In this document: piece by piece, positions 1-7,036 of the stretch
Layout: each line of letters opens with the position of its first letter
Numbering within the stretch: the stretch's first letter is position 1
Assembly (NCBI GenBank): GCA_029778615.1
Contig: JAKOPZ010000105.1
Coordinates: 1 to 32,112 of the forward strand
Reading direction: 5' to 3'
DNA from: Chloroflexota bacterium
Lineage (GTDB): Bacteria; Chloroflexota; Anaerolineae; UBA4142; SHND01
Length of the DNA: 32,112 bases
Translations under genes and position numbers: made by a program
Notes under the pieces: model-generated
What the model was told of the DNA's origin: nothing
The model's database searches: none
What the model saw: the letters and a program-made list of their open reading frames with translations, nothing else

Positions 1-5
1 AAAAA

Positions 6-76
6 GCGGGAGACGGGATTCGGACCCGCGACCTTCTCCTTGGCAAGGAGACGTACTACCACTGTACTACTCCCGC
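6..76 (-). tRNA. tRNA-Gly (anticodon GCC)
   Basis: Read on the minus strand this 71-base segment folds as a complete tRNA. The acceptor arms GCGGGAG and CTCCCGC pair perfectly. The anticodon stem CTCCT/AGGAG encloses the loop TTGCCAA, giving anticodon GCC (glycine). The T arm contains GGTCCGAATC. The 3' CCA is not encoded. Five T residues follow on the minus strand at positions 5-1 and may begin a terminator cut by the window edge. A consensus promoter lies just upstream at 99-126. Confidence 0.97.
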
Positions 77-98
77 AGTACGCTTACTTTTGCAAGCA

Positions 99-126
99 AT
101 TATAAAGTTTTGGGCCCGTCTGTCAA
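99..126 (-). promoter_or_regulatory. Consensus sigma-70-type promoter of the tRNA-Gly gene
   Basis: On the minus strand a perfect TTGACA (126-121) and a perfect TATAAT (104-99) are separated by 16 bases. The expected start lies near position 92, about 16 bases before the tRNA 5' end. It sits only about 20 bases beyond the stop codon of the upstream hypothetical gene. A full match in both hexamers suits a stable-RNA gene. Confidence 0.85.
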
Positions 127-146
127 ATTACTCGACAGGCGCGATT

Positions 147-974
147 TTATTTCAGCGCCTTGCGCGCGGCGAGGCGTCCGAGTTTAATCGCAATGTTTGC
201 GCCGGGAACAAAGGTGCCGACAACATCCGAACCAATGTCGAACAAATCGTCGTTTTCCAAAACGTCGGTGAGTTGTTTTTTGATTTGTCCGGCTTCGGCA
301 CGCTGTTCGCCCGTTAACGCGTCGAATTCGATAACTTGATGTTTGTCGCGGCTCTGCCAAAAAAATTCAAACGCATACACGGGGCGTAAATACAAAATCA
401 CTTTTTCCACTTCAATGCGCTGTTCGTAAATGGTATCCGCCTGAATCGTTTTCATCAGCGCCTGCGTCAACTTGCCCACAAGAAAAGAACTCCGCACTTC
501 GGGAAAAACGACGAGCGTGTTCTCGGCGCGCAGCGCTTCCAGATTTTCCACTTGCTGCTCAGCAAAGGCGAGATATTTTTTGTAATCGCGCTCGTGACCG
601 TGTTGAGGTTCGAGCATCAGTTCTTGGGCAAGTTCTTCGGCACAGTGCTCGACCGCGTCGAGAGCAAACGCGCGTTTTTCGACGGCGTGTTCGTTTTCGT
701 AAACGGTGACTGCCTGCACTTCGGGCGCGACAGGCACCTGATAGCGATGCCGCCGGTCATATTTATAGAACGCGCGCGCCGAGCCGTACCAAAATGGTTC
801 ATACCGTTTCTGCGATTGTGTTATTTCGATTTCGTCGGGTTTGGGACGCTGCATAAAACGGACAAGTTGTCCAAACGCCTCGACGCGTTTCGCCGCCGCG
901 CGTTCGCGAATTTCATCCGCCGAAAACGGCGAGACGAGTTCGATGATTTTTTCTTCGCCAATCGTAATGTCCAT
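147..974 (-). CDS. Hypothetical protein, 275 aa
   Basis: I do not recognise a family. The protein is soluble and rich in charged residues, with no signal peptide or clear membrane segment. Its N-terminal half is helical and acidic. The second half has alternating hydrophobic stretches (around LVVFPEVRSSFLVGKL and KVILYLRPVYAFEFFW). A short Gly/Val/Ala-rich segment (DIGSDVVGTFVPGANIAIKLG) precedes a basic C-terminus. The ATG at 974 opens the frame but has no good Shine-Dalgarno sequence. It lies 36 bases after the secreted phosphoesterase gene on the same strand, so the two may be co-transcribed. Codon use matches its neighbours. Confidence 0.75.
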   Translation of the reverse strand: MDITIGEEKIIELVSPFSADEIRERAAAKRVEAFGQLVRFMQRPKPDEIEITQSQKRYEPFWYGSARAFYKYDRRHRYQVPVAPEVQAVTVYENEHAVEKRAFALDAVEHCAEELAQELMLEPQHGHERDYKKYLAFAEQQVENLEALRAENTLVVFPEVRSSFLVGKLTQALMKTIQADTIYEQRIEVEKVILYLRPVYAFEFFWQSRDKHQVIEFDALTGEQRAEAGQIKKQLTDVLENDDLFDIGSDVVGTFVPGANIAIKLGRLAARKALK

Positions 975-1010
975 ACGCGTACCATGTAACGTTCGCCGCG
1001 CGTTCTTGTT

Positions 1011-2621
1011 TTACGCGCGTTTTGCGCCGCGCCGCAACAAGATGAATCCGAGCGCAAACACGACGAGGATGCCGATGCCGATGCCAAGCAGCGCATCGCG
1101 TCGAATCAAAACGTTTTCGTTCGCGTTGGGTGACGCGAGGACCGCTGTGGGTTGGTCTTGCCCCAACGCGGAATTGGGTGCAGTGTCCGGCAGCGGCGTT
1201 TGCGTAAAGTCAAAGGCGTTCGCCAAATCATTCGTCGCCGCATCGCGTGTGGCAAGCGGTGCCAAATCCCAACGCGTCTCGATAAATTTCAAAAGCGATG
1301 TGGTGTCGTACTGTGTATGGTCCACGAATCCTTTTTTCGCCCACGGTGAAATCACGAGTAACGGCACGCGCGCACCCGGACCCCAGCGGTCAATTTTTGG
1401 CGGCGCCACATGGTCGTACCAGCCGCCGTAATCGTCATACGTGATAAAGATGACGCTGTCTGGCCAATATTTGCTGAGCTGCACTGCTTGAATCCACAAC
1501 AGCGCGTGTTGTTCCGCTTCTTCCACAATCGAATAGCCGGGATGTTCGTCAAAGGCGGGGTCGGGTTTGAGAATGGTGACCGCAGGCAGAGTCCCATTCA
1601 GCAAATCGGGGACAAAAAAATCCGAGTCGCGCAAGTGTTCGCGTCCGGGCATTCCCGGACCGTACGGTTTAAAGTACAGGTGCGAATTCAATGGCGGTTC
1701 GTCAACAAAGGGAATCGGCTGCTCGGCGCGTCCATCCACGTAATCTTGCCAGCCGCCGGTGTACTCGTACCACGAAATTCCTGCTGCGCTCAAGCGGTCG
1801 CCAATCGTCGGCAGGTCCACCGGCGGCAAGCGATGACTGTCCGGCAATTTACTGTGCGGTGGATAAAAGTTATCAATGTTCGTATTGATGGCATAGCCGT
1901 CGGGTGTGACCAATCCATCTTCGCCCGTGTCAATCCCAATCAAATTGCCCTGCGCGTCAAAAACGGGTTTCGCCACATATTCGGGGGGCGGATTTTCCCA
2001 ACGCGGCGTGCACGCGCATACGAGCCACATGTGATTGAGCCACGAGCCGCCGAACGCGGCAGTAAAAAAATTGTCCGCAAAGGTGTACTCTTTCGCGTAC
2101 GGATACAACGGCAACCGCGTCGTGTCGTAATAGCCCATCACTTGCGCGCCCACATCCGTCCACGCGACAAATTTATTCATCGCGCCGTTGTTCGCTTGCA
2201 ATTGATAGTGATAAAAGCGATGCAGCGGCGTGCCGAGCAAAACATTGTTCGGAATAATGTCGTCAATCAAAAACGGCTTGTTCGGCAAATCGTTTGGAAA
2301 GCGCGGGTCGGGCAGACCGGGCAAGGTATCAATCGGCGCGCCGAATCCCGCGTAACGAACGCTGACCTTTACGGGCGGCAGCGTTTCGTACGGCTGATTG
2401 TTTTGGTCGAGCTGCATAATCGCGGCGCCGGGCGAGTTAATGCCGTTCACGCCGGGCAAGCCGCTGTACAAATTGTCCACCGTGTGATTTTCGAGATAAA
2501 GAATGATGACGTGATTGATTTTTTCAAACTTGTTGCCTTGGGCGAGCGCGAGCGGCGCGGGTACGAACACAAAAAGGAAAAATAAAATCGTAAATGTGAT
2601 GACAAGCGTTGCGCGTTTCAT
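1011..2621 (-). CDS. Secreted, membrane-anchored phosphoesterase (phospholipase C / acid phosphatase AcpA-type, PF04185)
   Basis: A 536-residue enzyme predicted to hydrolyse phosphate esters outside the membrane. Residues 1-28 form a signal peptide (Lys/Arg, then a long hydrophobic run ending ALAQG). The family's N-terminal motif follows as NHVIILYLENHTVDN (36-50), whose Glu44, Asn45 and Thr47 are the expected metal and nucleophile positions. Further on come FITYDDYGGWYDHVAPP and GPGARVPLLVISPW, both typical of PF04185. The last ~30 residues are a hydrophobic helix followed by RRGAKRA, a C-terminal anchor. The ATG at 2621 is preferred over an upstream in-frame ATG at 2738 because AAGGAG precedes it and the signal peptide then starts correctly. 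The exact substrate is not predictable. Confidence 0.93.
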   Translation of the reverse strand: MKRATLVITFTILFFLFVFVPAPLALAQGNKFEKINHVIILYLENHTVDNLYSGLPGVNGINSPGAAIMQLDQNNQPYETLPPVKVSVRYAGFGAPIDTLPGLPDPRFPNDLPNKPFLIDDIIPNNVLLGTPLHRFYHYQLQANNGAMNKFVAWTDVGAQVMGYYDTTRLPLYPYAKEYTFADNFFTAAFGGSWLNHMWLVCACTPRWENPPPEYVAKPVFDAQGNLIGIDTGEDGLVTPDGYAINTNIDNFYPPHSKLPDSHRLPPVDLPTIGDRLSAAGISWYEYTGGWQDYVDGRAEQPIPFVDEPPLNSHLYFKPYGPGMPGREHLRDSDFFVPDLLNGTLPAVTILKPDPAFDEHPGYSIVEEAEQHALLWIQAVQLSKYWPDSVIFITYDDYGGWYDHVAPPKIDRWGPGARVPLLVISPWAKKGFVDHTQYDTTSLLKFIETRWDLAPLATRDAATNDLANAFDFTQTPLPDTAPNSALGQDQPTAVLASPNANENVLIRRDALLGIGIGILVVFALGFILLRRGAKRA

Positions 2622-2645
2622 GTATGCGATACTCCTTGGCGAAGG

Positions 2646-2674
2646 ATTGTAGCAGACGCAAGGGAGTGATGCAA
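2646..2674 (-). promoter_or_regulatory. Promoter of the secreted phosphoesterase gene
   Basis: On the minus strand TTGCAT (2674-2669) and TACAAT (2651-2646) are separated by exactly 17 bases. Transcription would start near 2639, giving a leader of about 18 bases that contains the AAGGAG ribosome-binding site before the ATG at 2621. Each hexamer has five of six consensus bases or nearly so. Confidence 0.6.
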
Positions 2675-2734
2675 ACGAGCGCTTGGACACAGGCAAAGTT
2701 GTGTTTCGAGGTGAGTTTTCCAAAAACGAAAATC

Positions 2735-2956
2735 TCAATCCTTTGCGAGTTTTTCCATTTCAGATGTTGTCGCGTCTTCTAACAGCGTTTGCACATCCAA
2801 CGCGCGTATCGCGTCCACCGCCAAGCCCCAGCGACCTGCTTCGCACAAGCCTGCGAGTCCGCCTTGCTCGTACGCGTCGAGCGCGGCGCACAAACACGCG
2901 TACCGTATGCGTTCTGCGAATGCGCGTTTTTCCTTCGCGTCCCACTCTGAATTCAT
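2735..2956 (-). CDS. Small hypothetical protein, 73 aa
   Basis: A short acidic helical protein starting MNSEWDAKEKRAFAERIRYACLC with a central EQGGLAGLCEAGRWGLAVDAI segment. I have an impression of similar small proteins in other bacteria but cannot name a function. The start is well supported: GGAGGT stands six bases before the ATG at 2956. A TATAAT box lies on the same strand at 3010-3005, 49 bases upstream. The gene is divergent from the double-UxaA gene and separated by about 120 bases. Confidence 0.75.
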   Translation of the reverse strand: MNSEWDAKEKRAFAERIRYACLCAALDAYEQGGLAGLCEAGRWGLAVDAIRALDVQTLLEDATTSEMEKLAKD

Positions 2957-3004
2957 CTCGTACCTCCACTATCCCGGCAACTTTCTGTTTGCAACAATGC
3001 AAAA

Positions 3005-3010
3005 ATTATA
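3005..3010 (-). promoter_or_regulatory. -10 box (TATAAT) for the small hypothetical gene
   Basis: A perfect TATAAT on the minus strand, 49 bases upstream of the ATG at 2956. No good -35 hexamer is visible at 16-18 bases. It lies back to back with the plus-strand promoter at 3043-3072, so the intergenic space would be a divergent promoter region. Confidence 0.45.
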
Positions 3011-3042
3011 TCATCAATAAACGCAGTGACGTGCTGCCTTGT

Positions 3043-3072
3043 TTGGACGACACGCCTATTTTTCTATACAAT
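3043..3072 (+). promoter_or_regulatory. Promoter of the double-UxaA gene, placed for a leaderless transcript
   Basis: TTGGAC (3043-3048) is followed by TATACAAT (3065-3072), read as TATACA with a 16-base spacer or TACAAT with 18. TACAAT ends seven bases before the ATG at 3080, the normal distance from a -10 box to a transcription start. The message would therefore begin at or next to the start codon. No Shine-Dalgarno sequence is present. Confidence 0.5.
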
Positions 3073-3079
3073 GCCCCGC

Positions 3080-5770
3080 ATGACGACGCTTCCTCTGCAA
3101 GAGCTGGCGCGGCTGCCCGCGCCCAACGACAATTGCGCGATTGTGACGCGCCGCGTCGAACGCGGCACACGCGTCCGCGCAAACGCTCTGGAATTCACCC
3201 TTTCGCACACGCTGCTCGAAGGACATCGCTTTGCGGTGCGCGAAATTGCGCGCGGTGAGGCACTCTTGTCGTGGGGCTTGCCGTTCGGTATGGCGACGCG
3301 CGCGCTTGGCGCGGGCGAATACGTTATCAACGCACAAACGCTCGACGCGCTGCGCGAACGCCGCGTGAATTTTGAATTGCCCGCACAGCCCAATTTCGAA
3401 AATTACGTCACACCGTACCATTTCGACGCGAGCGCGTTTGTGCCGGGGACACAGGTATTGAAATATGACGCACCGCGTCATTTTCTGGGTTATCGCCGTT
3501 CGCCTGCGCGCGGCGTGGGCACGCGCAACATGATTGTGGTGCTGGGACTTTCGTCGCGCGCCGCGAGTTTTGCGCGCGCGCTCGCACTGCGAATGCAGTC
3601 GGCGTGCGCGGATTTTGAAAACATTGACGGCATTGCGGCGGTGGCGCACACGGAAGGCAGCGGCAGTGACCCGCTCAACAATTTTCCCTTGCTTTTGCGT
3701 ACGCTGGCGGGACTGATGGTGCATCCGAACGTCGGCGCGGTGTTGGCAGTGGATGTGCCCGGCGACGGCGTCACACAGCGCGAGCTGCGCGCGTACCTGC
3801 ACGCGGAAAATTATCCGCTCGCCGATGTCACGCACGCGTGGTTCAGCTTGCGAGAGAATTTTGAAGAGGATTTGGCGCGCGGCGCGGAAATCGTGCGCGG
3901 TTGGCTCCCGCAAGTGAACACGGCGGCGCGCACCCCCGAACCCTTGACGCATTTGAAAATCGCGCTTCAATGCGGCGGCTCGGACGCGTTCTCCGGGATT
4001 TCCGGCAATCCCCTCGCGGGCGCGGTGGCACGCGAAATTGTGCGGCACGGCGGCTCGGCGAATCTCGCGGAAACGGACGAATTGATTGGCGCAGAAGAAT
4101 ATATTTTGCAAAACACGCGCGACCTGGCCACCGCGCGCGCGTTTCTGGAAACCATCGAGCAGTTCAAAACGCGTCTCACGTGGCACGGCGTTTCTGCCGA
4201 AGGCAATCCGTCGGGCGGGAATCGCTTTCGCGGTCTTTACAACATTGCGTTGAAATCGCTCGGCGCGGCGATGAAAAAAGACCCCGCGCTGCGGCTCGAC
4301 TATGTGATTGAATATGGCGAACGTATGACTAACGCGGGTTTCTATTTTATGGATTCACCGGGGAATGATTTGGAAAGTATCGCGGGACAAATCGCGGCGG
4401 GCTGCAATTTGATTTTTTTCATCACCGGCAACGGCTCGATTACCAATTTTCCGTTTGTGCCGACGCTGAAATTTGTCACCACGACGGGGCGCTATCATTT
4501 GCTCCAAAATGAAATGGACGTGAACGCGGGCGCGTATTTGGACGGCGCGTCGTTTGACGAATTGACGCGCGATACATTTGAACGCGCGCTCGCGGCGGCG
4601 AACGGCACGCGCACGCTCGGCGAACGCGCAGGACATTCGCAAATTTCGATTTGGCGCAATTGGCGCCAGACCGCGCTGCGCCCGAATGTGTTTTTGGAAA
4701 TGCCCGCGCCGTCCGGCGAACCGCTGCCTGTGCGCGCGCCGTCACATGCTTCACTGCAGCGTGTAATCACCATGCAGCGTGTGGGCGAACAGTACGCGCG
4801 CGAATTTGTTGGTTTGATTGTGCCCACAAGTTTGTGCGCGTCCGAAGTCGCGCGCGTGGCAGTGAATGAATTGAATCGCAAAGGTGTGATGCCGACTGCG
4901 CTCACGCGTTTTGTTACACTCAACCATACAGAGGGCTGCGGGGTGAGCGGCGACGCGTATTTGGCAATGCTCAAACGTACACTGCTCGATTACATGCAGC
5001 ATCCGATGGCGCGGGCGGGACTTTATCTGGAACACGGCTGTGAATTGACACACAACGATTCGATGCGGCATCGCCTCCAAGCCGAAGGGCGCGACCCGCG
5101 CGCATACGGTTGGGCAAGCATTCAACTCGACGGAGGCATGGAAAAGGTCCTGCAAAAAATTGAACAATGGTTTGCCACGCGTTTGGACGCGGCGGACGCG
5201 CCCGTGCGCGAACGCGTCGGTTTGGAAAAATTGCGTGTGGGCATGACCGCGCTCGCCGAGCCGCCCGCAGCGGTGAGCAAAGCATTCGCCCTGCTCGCGC
5301 GTGAGATTGCGCACGCGGGCGGGACCGTGATGCTGCCATCGAACGCGGCACTTTTGAAAATGCCCGCGTTCACAGAAACGTTGTTGCAAGATGCGCCGCG
5401 CGCGACAATGGCGTACGGACAATTTGCCGCGCGCAGTGGACTGCACATCATGGACGCGCCCTCTCAACATTGGGTGGAAACATTGAGCGGTCTCGGCGCA
5501 ACGGGCGCGCAGATTATTTTTGCCTATGACACGCGCGTAATGCAGGGACATCCGTTCATTCCCGTTGTGCGCGTCACATCACGCGTGTCGTGGGAACAGC
5601 CCGCGCTGCCGGATTTTGATGTCGTGTTAGACGGCGAGACGTCAAATGCGTACGCGGCGTTGTGGGACAGTTTGGAAAAAACGTTGCGGGGCGAAATTTC
5701 ACCGCGCGCGTTGTTGCGCGGCGATGTGGATTTTCAAATTACGCGCGGGTGGACCGGCGTTTCCGTTTAG
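3080..5770 (+). CDS. Double UxaA-family protein (tandem fusion of two altronate/galactarate dehydratase-like units)
   Basis: UxaA/GarD enzymes dehydrate sugar acids such as altronate and galactarate and are usually about 500 residues. This protein has 896. Residues 1-~95 form an SAF-like domain. Residues ~147-260 match the middle UxaA domain and ~292-540 the C-terminal one (QCGGSDAFSG from 297, MDSPGND at 424, TGNGS at 449). Residues ~575-690 repeat the middle domain (NHTEGCG at 615, EHGCE at 651). Residues ~717-870 repeat a shortened C-terminal domain (LHIMDAPSQHW at 788). The first middle domain has lost its cysteines (HTEGSG at 190, VPGDG near 226). The second has kept them but its C-terminal partner lacks the QCGGSD motif. 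The ATG at 3080 fits the promoter; 3071 and 3026 are in-frame alternatives. Family membership is secure; the substrate is not. Confidence 0.9.
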   Translation: MTTLPLQELARLPAPNDNCAIVTRRVERGTRVRANALEFTLSHTLLEGHRFAVREIARGEALLSWGLPFGMATRALGAGEYVINAQTLDALRERRVNFELPAQPNFENYVTPYHFDASAFVPGTQVLKYDAPRHFLGYRRSPARGVGTRNMIVVLGLSSRAASFARALALRMQSACADFENIDGIAAVAHTEGSGSDPLNNFPLLLRTLAGLMVHPNVGAVLAVDVPGDGVTQRELRAYLHAENYPLADVTHAWFSLRENFEEDLARGAEIVRGWLPQVNTAARTPEPLTHLKIALQCGGSDAFSGISGNPLAGAVAREIVRHGGSANLAETDELIGAEEYILQNTRDLATARAFLETIEQFKTRLTWHGVSAEGNPSGGNRFRGLYNIALKSLGAAMKKDPALRLDYVIEYGERMTNAGFYFMDSPGNDLESIAGQIAAGCNLIFFITGNGSITNFPFVPTLKFVTTTGRYHLLQNEMDVNAGAYLDGASFDELTRDTFERALAAANGTRTLGERAGHSQISIWRNWRQTALRPNVFLEMPAPSGEPLPVRAPSHASLQRVITMQRVGEQYAREFVGLIVPTSLCASEVARVAVNELNRKGVMPTALTRFVTLNHTEGCGVSGDAYLAMLKRTLLDYMQHPMARAGLYLEHGCELTHNDSMRHRLQAEGRDPRAYGWASIQLDGGMEKVLQKIEQWFATRLDAADAPVRERVGLEKLRVGMTALAEPPAAVSKAFALLAREIAHAGGTVMLPSNAALLKMPAFTETLLQDAPRATMAYGQFAARSGLHIMDAPSQHWVETLSGLGATGAQIIFAYDTRVMQGHPFIPVVRVTSRVSWEQPALPDFDVVLDGETSNAYAALWDSLEKTLRGEISPRALLRGDVDFQITRGWTGVSV

Positions 5771-6200
5771 AACGCGTTTGCATTTTGGCGAGTCGTTCCA
5801 GCGCGTCCTCTAACGTTTGAAAACGCGACGCGCCTTGTTTGTCCGAGACGACAATTTCGTCGTCAAGAATCGCTTGCCTGGTGCGAAGGCGCTGCGGCAA
5901 ATTTTTCAATTCGGGATAACGAAAGGTCATGTCCCGCTGACTGCGCGAAATGAAACGCGCTTGCCCATTCTCGATAAAACACAGTGCGCGCACACCATCC
6001 CATTTGGTTCCAAAAATCCACTCGGCGTCCACAAACGGTTTGTTTACCAATGTGGCAAGCATCGGTTGAATGGCACGCAGCATCGGCGCGCGTTCCGCGC
6101 CGCACACGATGATTGGTTTGCGATTCACGCTGACGCGCAGAGTATCCGGACCGCGCAGCGCGCCGTAATCGTCGTTCGGGTCATCCCAGTTGCGCGTCAT
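5739..6200 (-). pseudogene. Truncated LigD-type ATP-dependent DNA ligase remnant
   Basis: The 153-residue frame resembles the adenylation domain of LigD-type ligases used in non-homologous end joining. It contains AIQPMLATLV, then GTKWDGVRALCF with the motif I lysine (Lys66), SRSQRDMTFRYPEL and AILDDEIVVSDKQGASRFQTL. After about residue 130 the similarity stops. The frame ends in a basic tail (KRKRRSTRA) that runs 32 bases into the end of the double-UxaA gene on the other strand. All later ligase motifs and the OB domain are missing, since such ligases exceed 300 residues. The usual DGE motif reads DDE. No Shine-Dalgarno sequence precedes the likely ATG at 6200. It is almost certainly inactive. 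Confidence 0.75.
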
Positions 6201-6216
6201 AAGATTGCTTTTGTAA

Positions 6217-6248
6217 AGAGACCAAGTCACTGAATGGACTTGGTCTCT
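6217..6248 (-). terminator. Perfect 12-bp hairpin between the two pseudogenes
   Basis: AGAGACCAAGTC (6217-6228) and GACTTGGTCTCT (6237-6248) pair perfectly around an eight-base loop. On the minus strand it lies 15 bases after the stop of the frameshifted small gene and is followed by TTTACAAAAG, a poor T tract. It may be a terminator for the upstream minus-strand genes or a leftover structural element. The plus strand shows no T run. Confidence 0.5.
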
Positions 6249-6263
6249 GATCTCGTTTCTCAA

Positions 6264-6447
6264 TTACCTTTGCTGCGCTTTCGCTTCTTGGCGGGAAATC
6301 AATTTTGAAAAGCGGCTCGGTTCGCCGTCTTTTGTTTCTTCCTGATAGAGAAACACGAGGTCGGCTTCCTGAAACTTGTAAAGAATTCATCCCACGAGTC
6401 GTTTTGCTTTTCGTCGCAGCGCGGCGCACCGCTGCTTTGACCGCCAT
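6264..6447 (-). pseudogene. Frameshifted small gene (WDEFF...FLYQ family), near the ligase remnant
   Basis: The minus strand starts MAVKAAVRRAATKSKTTR in one frame, continues WDEFFT in a second and finishes KFQEADLVFLYQEETKDG...QEAKAQQR in a third, ending TAA at 6266-6264. Adding one base near 6394/6395 and one near 6377/6378 restores a single 61-codon frame. This matches small conserved proteins with a W-D-E-F-F core that I recall from other bacteria; their function is unknown to me. The reading is therefore a gene with two one-base deletions 17 bases apart. Sequencing error cannot be excluded, but it sits beside a truncated ligase, which suggests local decay. Confidence 0.65.
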
Positions 6448-6481
6448 AGTTACTCTTTGTTTTGAATTTGGAAGGTTTGGG

Positions 6482-6709
6482 TCAGCGGCTGCCGCCCTTG
6501 TGTCCGCCTTTGCGTGAGGACGCGTGACTTGCTTTTTTGCCGCGTCCCGAGCCGCTCTTTTTGCCGCCGCCGGTTTCTTTGTTCACCGTTGCCCATGCGC
6601 GCGATTTCGCTTCTTTTTTGGAAACCCCGCGTTTTTCGTACCCTTCCGCGATATGTTCCGCCTGACGTTTTTGTTTGCCCGTATAAGCGGATTTGTCTCC
6701 TCTTGGCAT
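6482..6709 (-). CDS. Small basic KGG-rich protein (often annotated plasmid stabilization protein)
   Basis: A 75-residue protein starting MPRGDKSAYTGKQKRQAEHI, with the conserved middle YEKRGVSKKEAKSRAWATVNKE and a Gly/Lys/Ser-rich tail ending KGGHKGGSR. Similar short proteins are widespread and often carry the label plasmid stabilization protein, without clear experimental support that I know of. The tail suggests nucleic-acid binding or disorder. The ATG at 6709 is preferred over 6772 because GAGGAGGA lies directly upstream. It is the first gene of a minus-strand series whose next two members are broken. Confidence 0.85.
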   Translation of the reverse strand: MPRGDKSAYTGKQKRQAEHIAEGYEKRGVSKKEAKSRAWATVNKETGGGKKSGSGRGKKASHASSRKGGHKGGSR

Positions 6710-6742
6710 AGTTCCTCCTCGATTGCCTATTGGTAAAGAGAA

Positions 6743-6772
6743 TTTATAACTCATGTTACGCAGAATTGTCAT
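6743..6772 (-). promoter_or_regulatory. Promoter of the small KGG protein, with -35 inside the palindromic element
   Basis: On the minus strand ATGACA (6772-6767) and TATAAA (6748-6743) stand 18 bases apart, each matching five of six consensus bases. The -35 hexamer belongs to the conserved outer arm of the palindromic element at 6756-6867. That element may therefore supply half of this promoter. Confidence 0.45.
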
Positions 6773-6867
6773 TTCGAGCGGTCTTGCGAGAAATCTCGGT
6801 GGAAAAAACCGAGATTTCTCACAGAGTTTACCCCGAAGGATTGAGGGGTTCGAAATGACATGCGTAA
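6756..6867. repeat. Palindromic REP/MITE-like element
   Basis: A 112-base imperfect inverted repeat. The outer arms start TTACGCA and end TGCGTAA, and both carry the segment TGTCATTTCGA or its complement. The inner arms GAGAAATCTCGGT (6788-6800) and ACCGAGATTTCTC (6808-6820) pair perfectly over 13 bases around GGAAAAA. Elements reading GTCATTTCGAGC...GAGAAATCTC occur as dispersed repeats in many bacterial genomes, as I recall. No protein is encoded. The flanks both contain GAATTTAT (6739-6746 and 6871-6878), but not at matching distances, so a target duplication is uncertain. Confidence 0.8.
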
Positions 6868-7036
6868 GGTGAATTTATCATTTTATGCTATTCCGATTCC
6901 GAAATATTTCTATGCATCGCGATACACATGCGAGATAGAGCTTGGGATACATTTGCAGGCGCGCCTGAAGAATTTGCTGATTGCAAAAACGCGAGTTTGT
7001 CGTTTAGTACTGCAAGACCGAAAAGGAGTTGCAGCT

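Noticed and set aside
1410-2585. Long plus-strand open frame of 391 codons
   Set aside because: It is antisense to the clearly real secreted phosphoesterase; its product is Arg/Val-rich with no family features.
3056-4186. Long minus-strand open frame (376 codons) and a similar one at 4751-5551
   Set aside because: Both lie antisense to the double UxaA gene and are Arg/His/Cys-rich, as expected from GCG-rich codons on the other strand.
6739-6878. Target-site duplication GAATTTAT around the palindromic element
   Set aside because: The copies are not at equal distances from the element ends (9 bases on the left, 3 on the right) and the word is AT-rich, so chance is likely.
6981-7009. Promoter for the F420-dependent oxidoreductase
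   Set aside because: TTGCAA is present, but the sequence 17 bases on (TTAGTA) is a poor -10 box.
6860-7036. N-terminal extension of the F420-dependent oxidoreductase
   Set aside because: It would start inside the palindromic element and lacks a ribosome-binding site; the ATG at 7037 has AGGAG and a normal family N-terminus.
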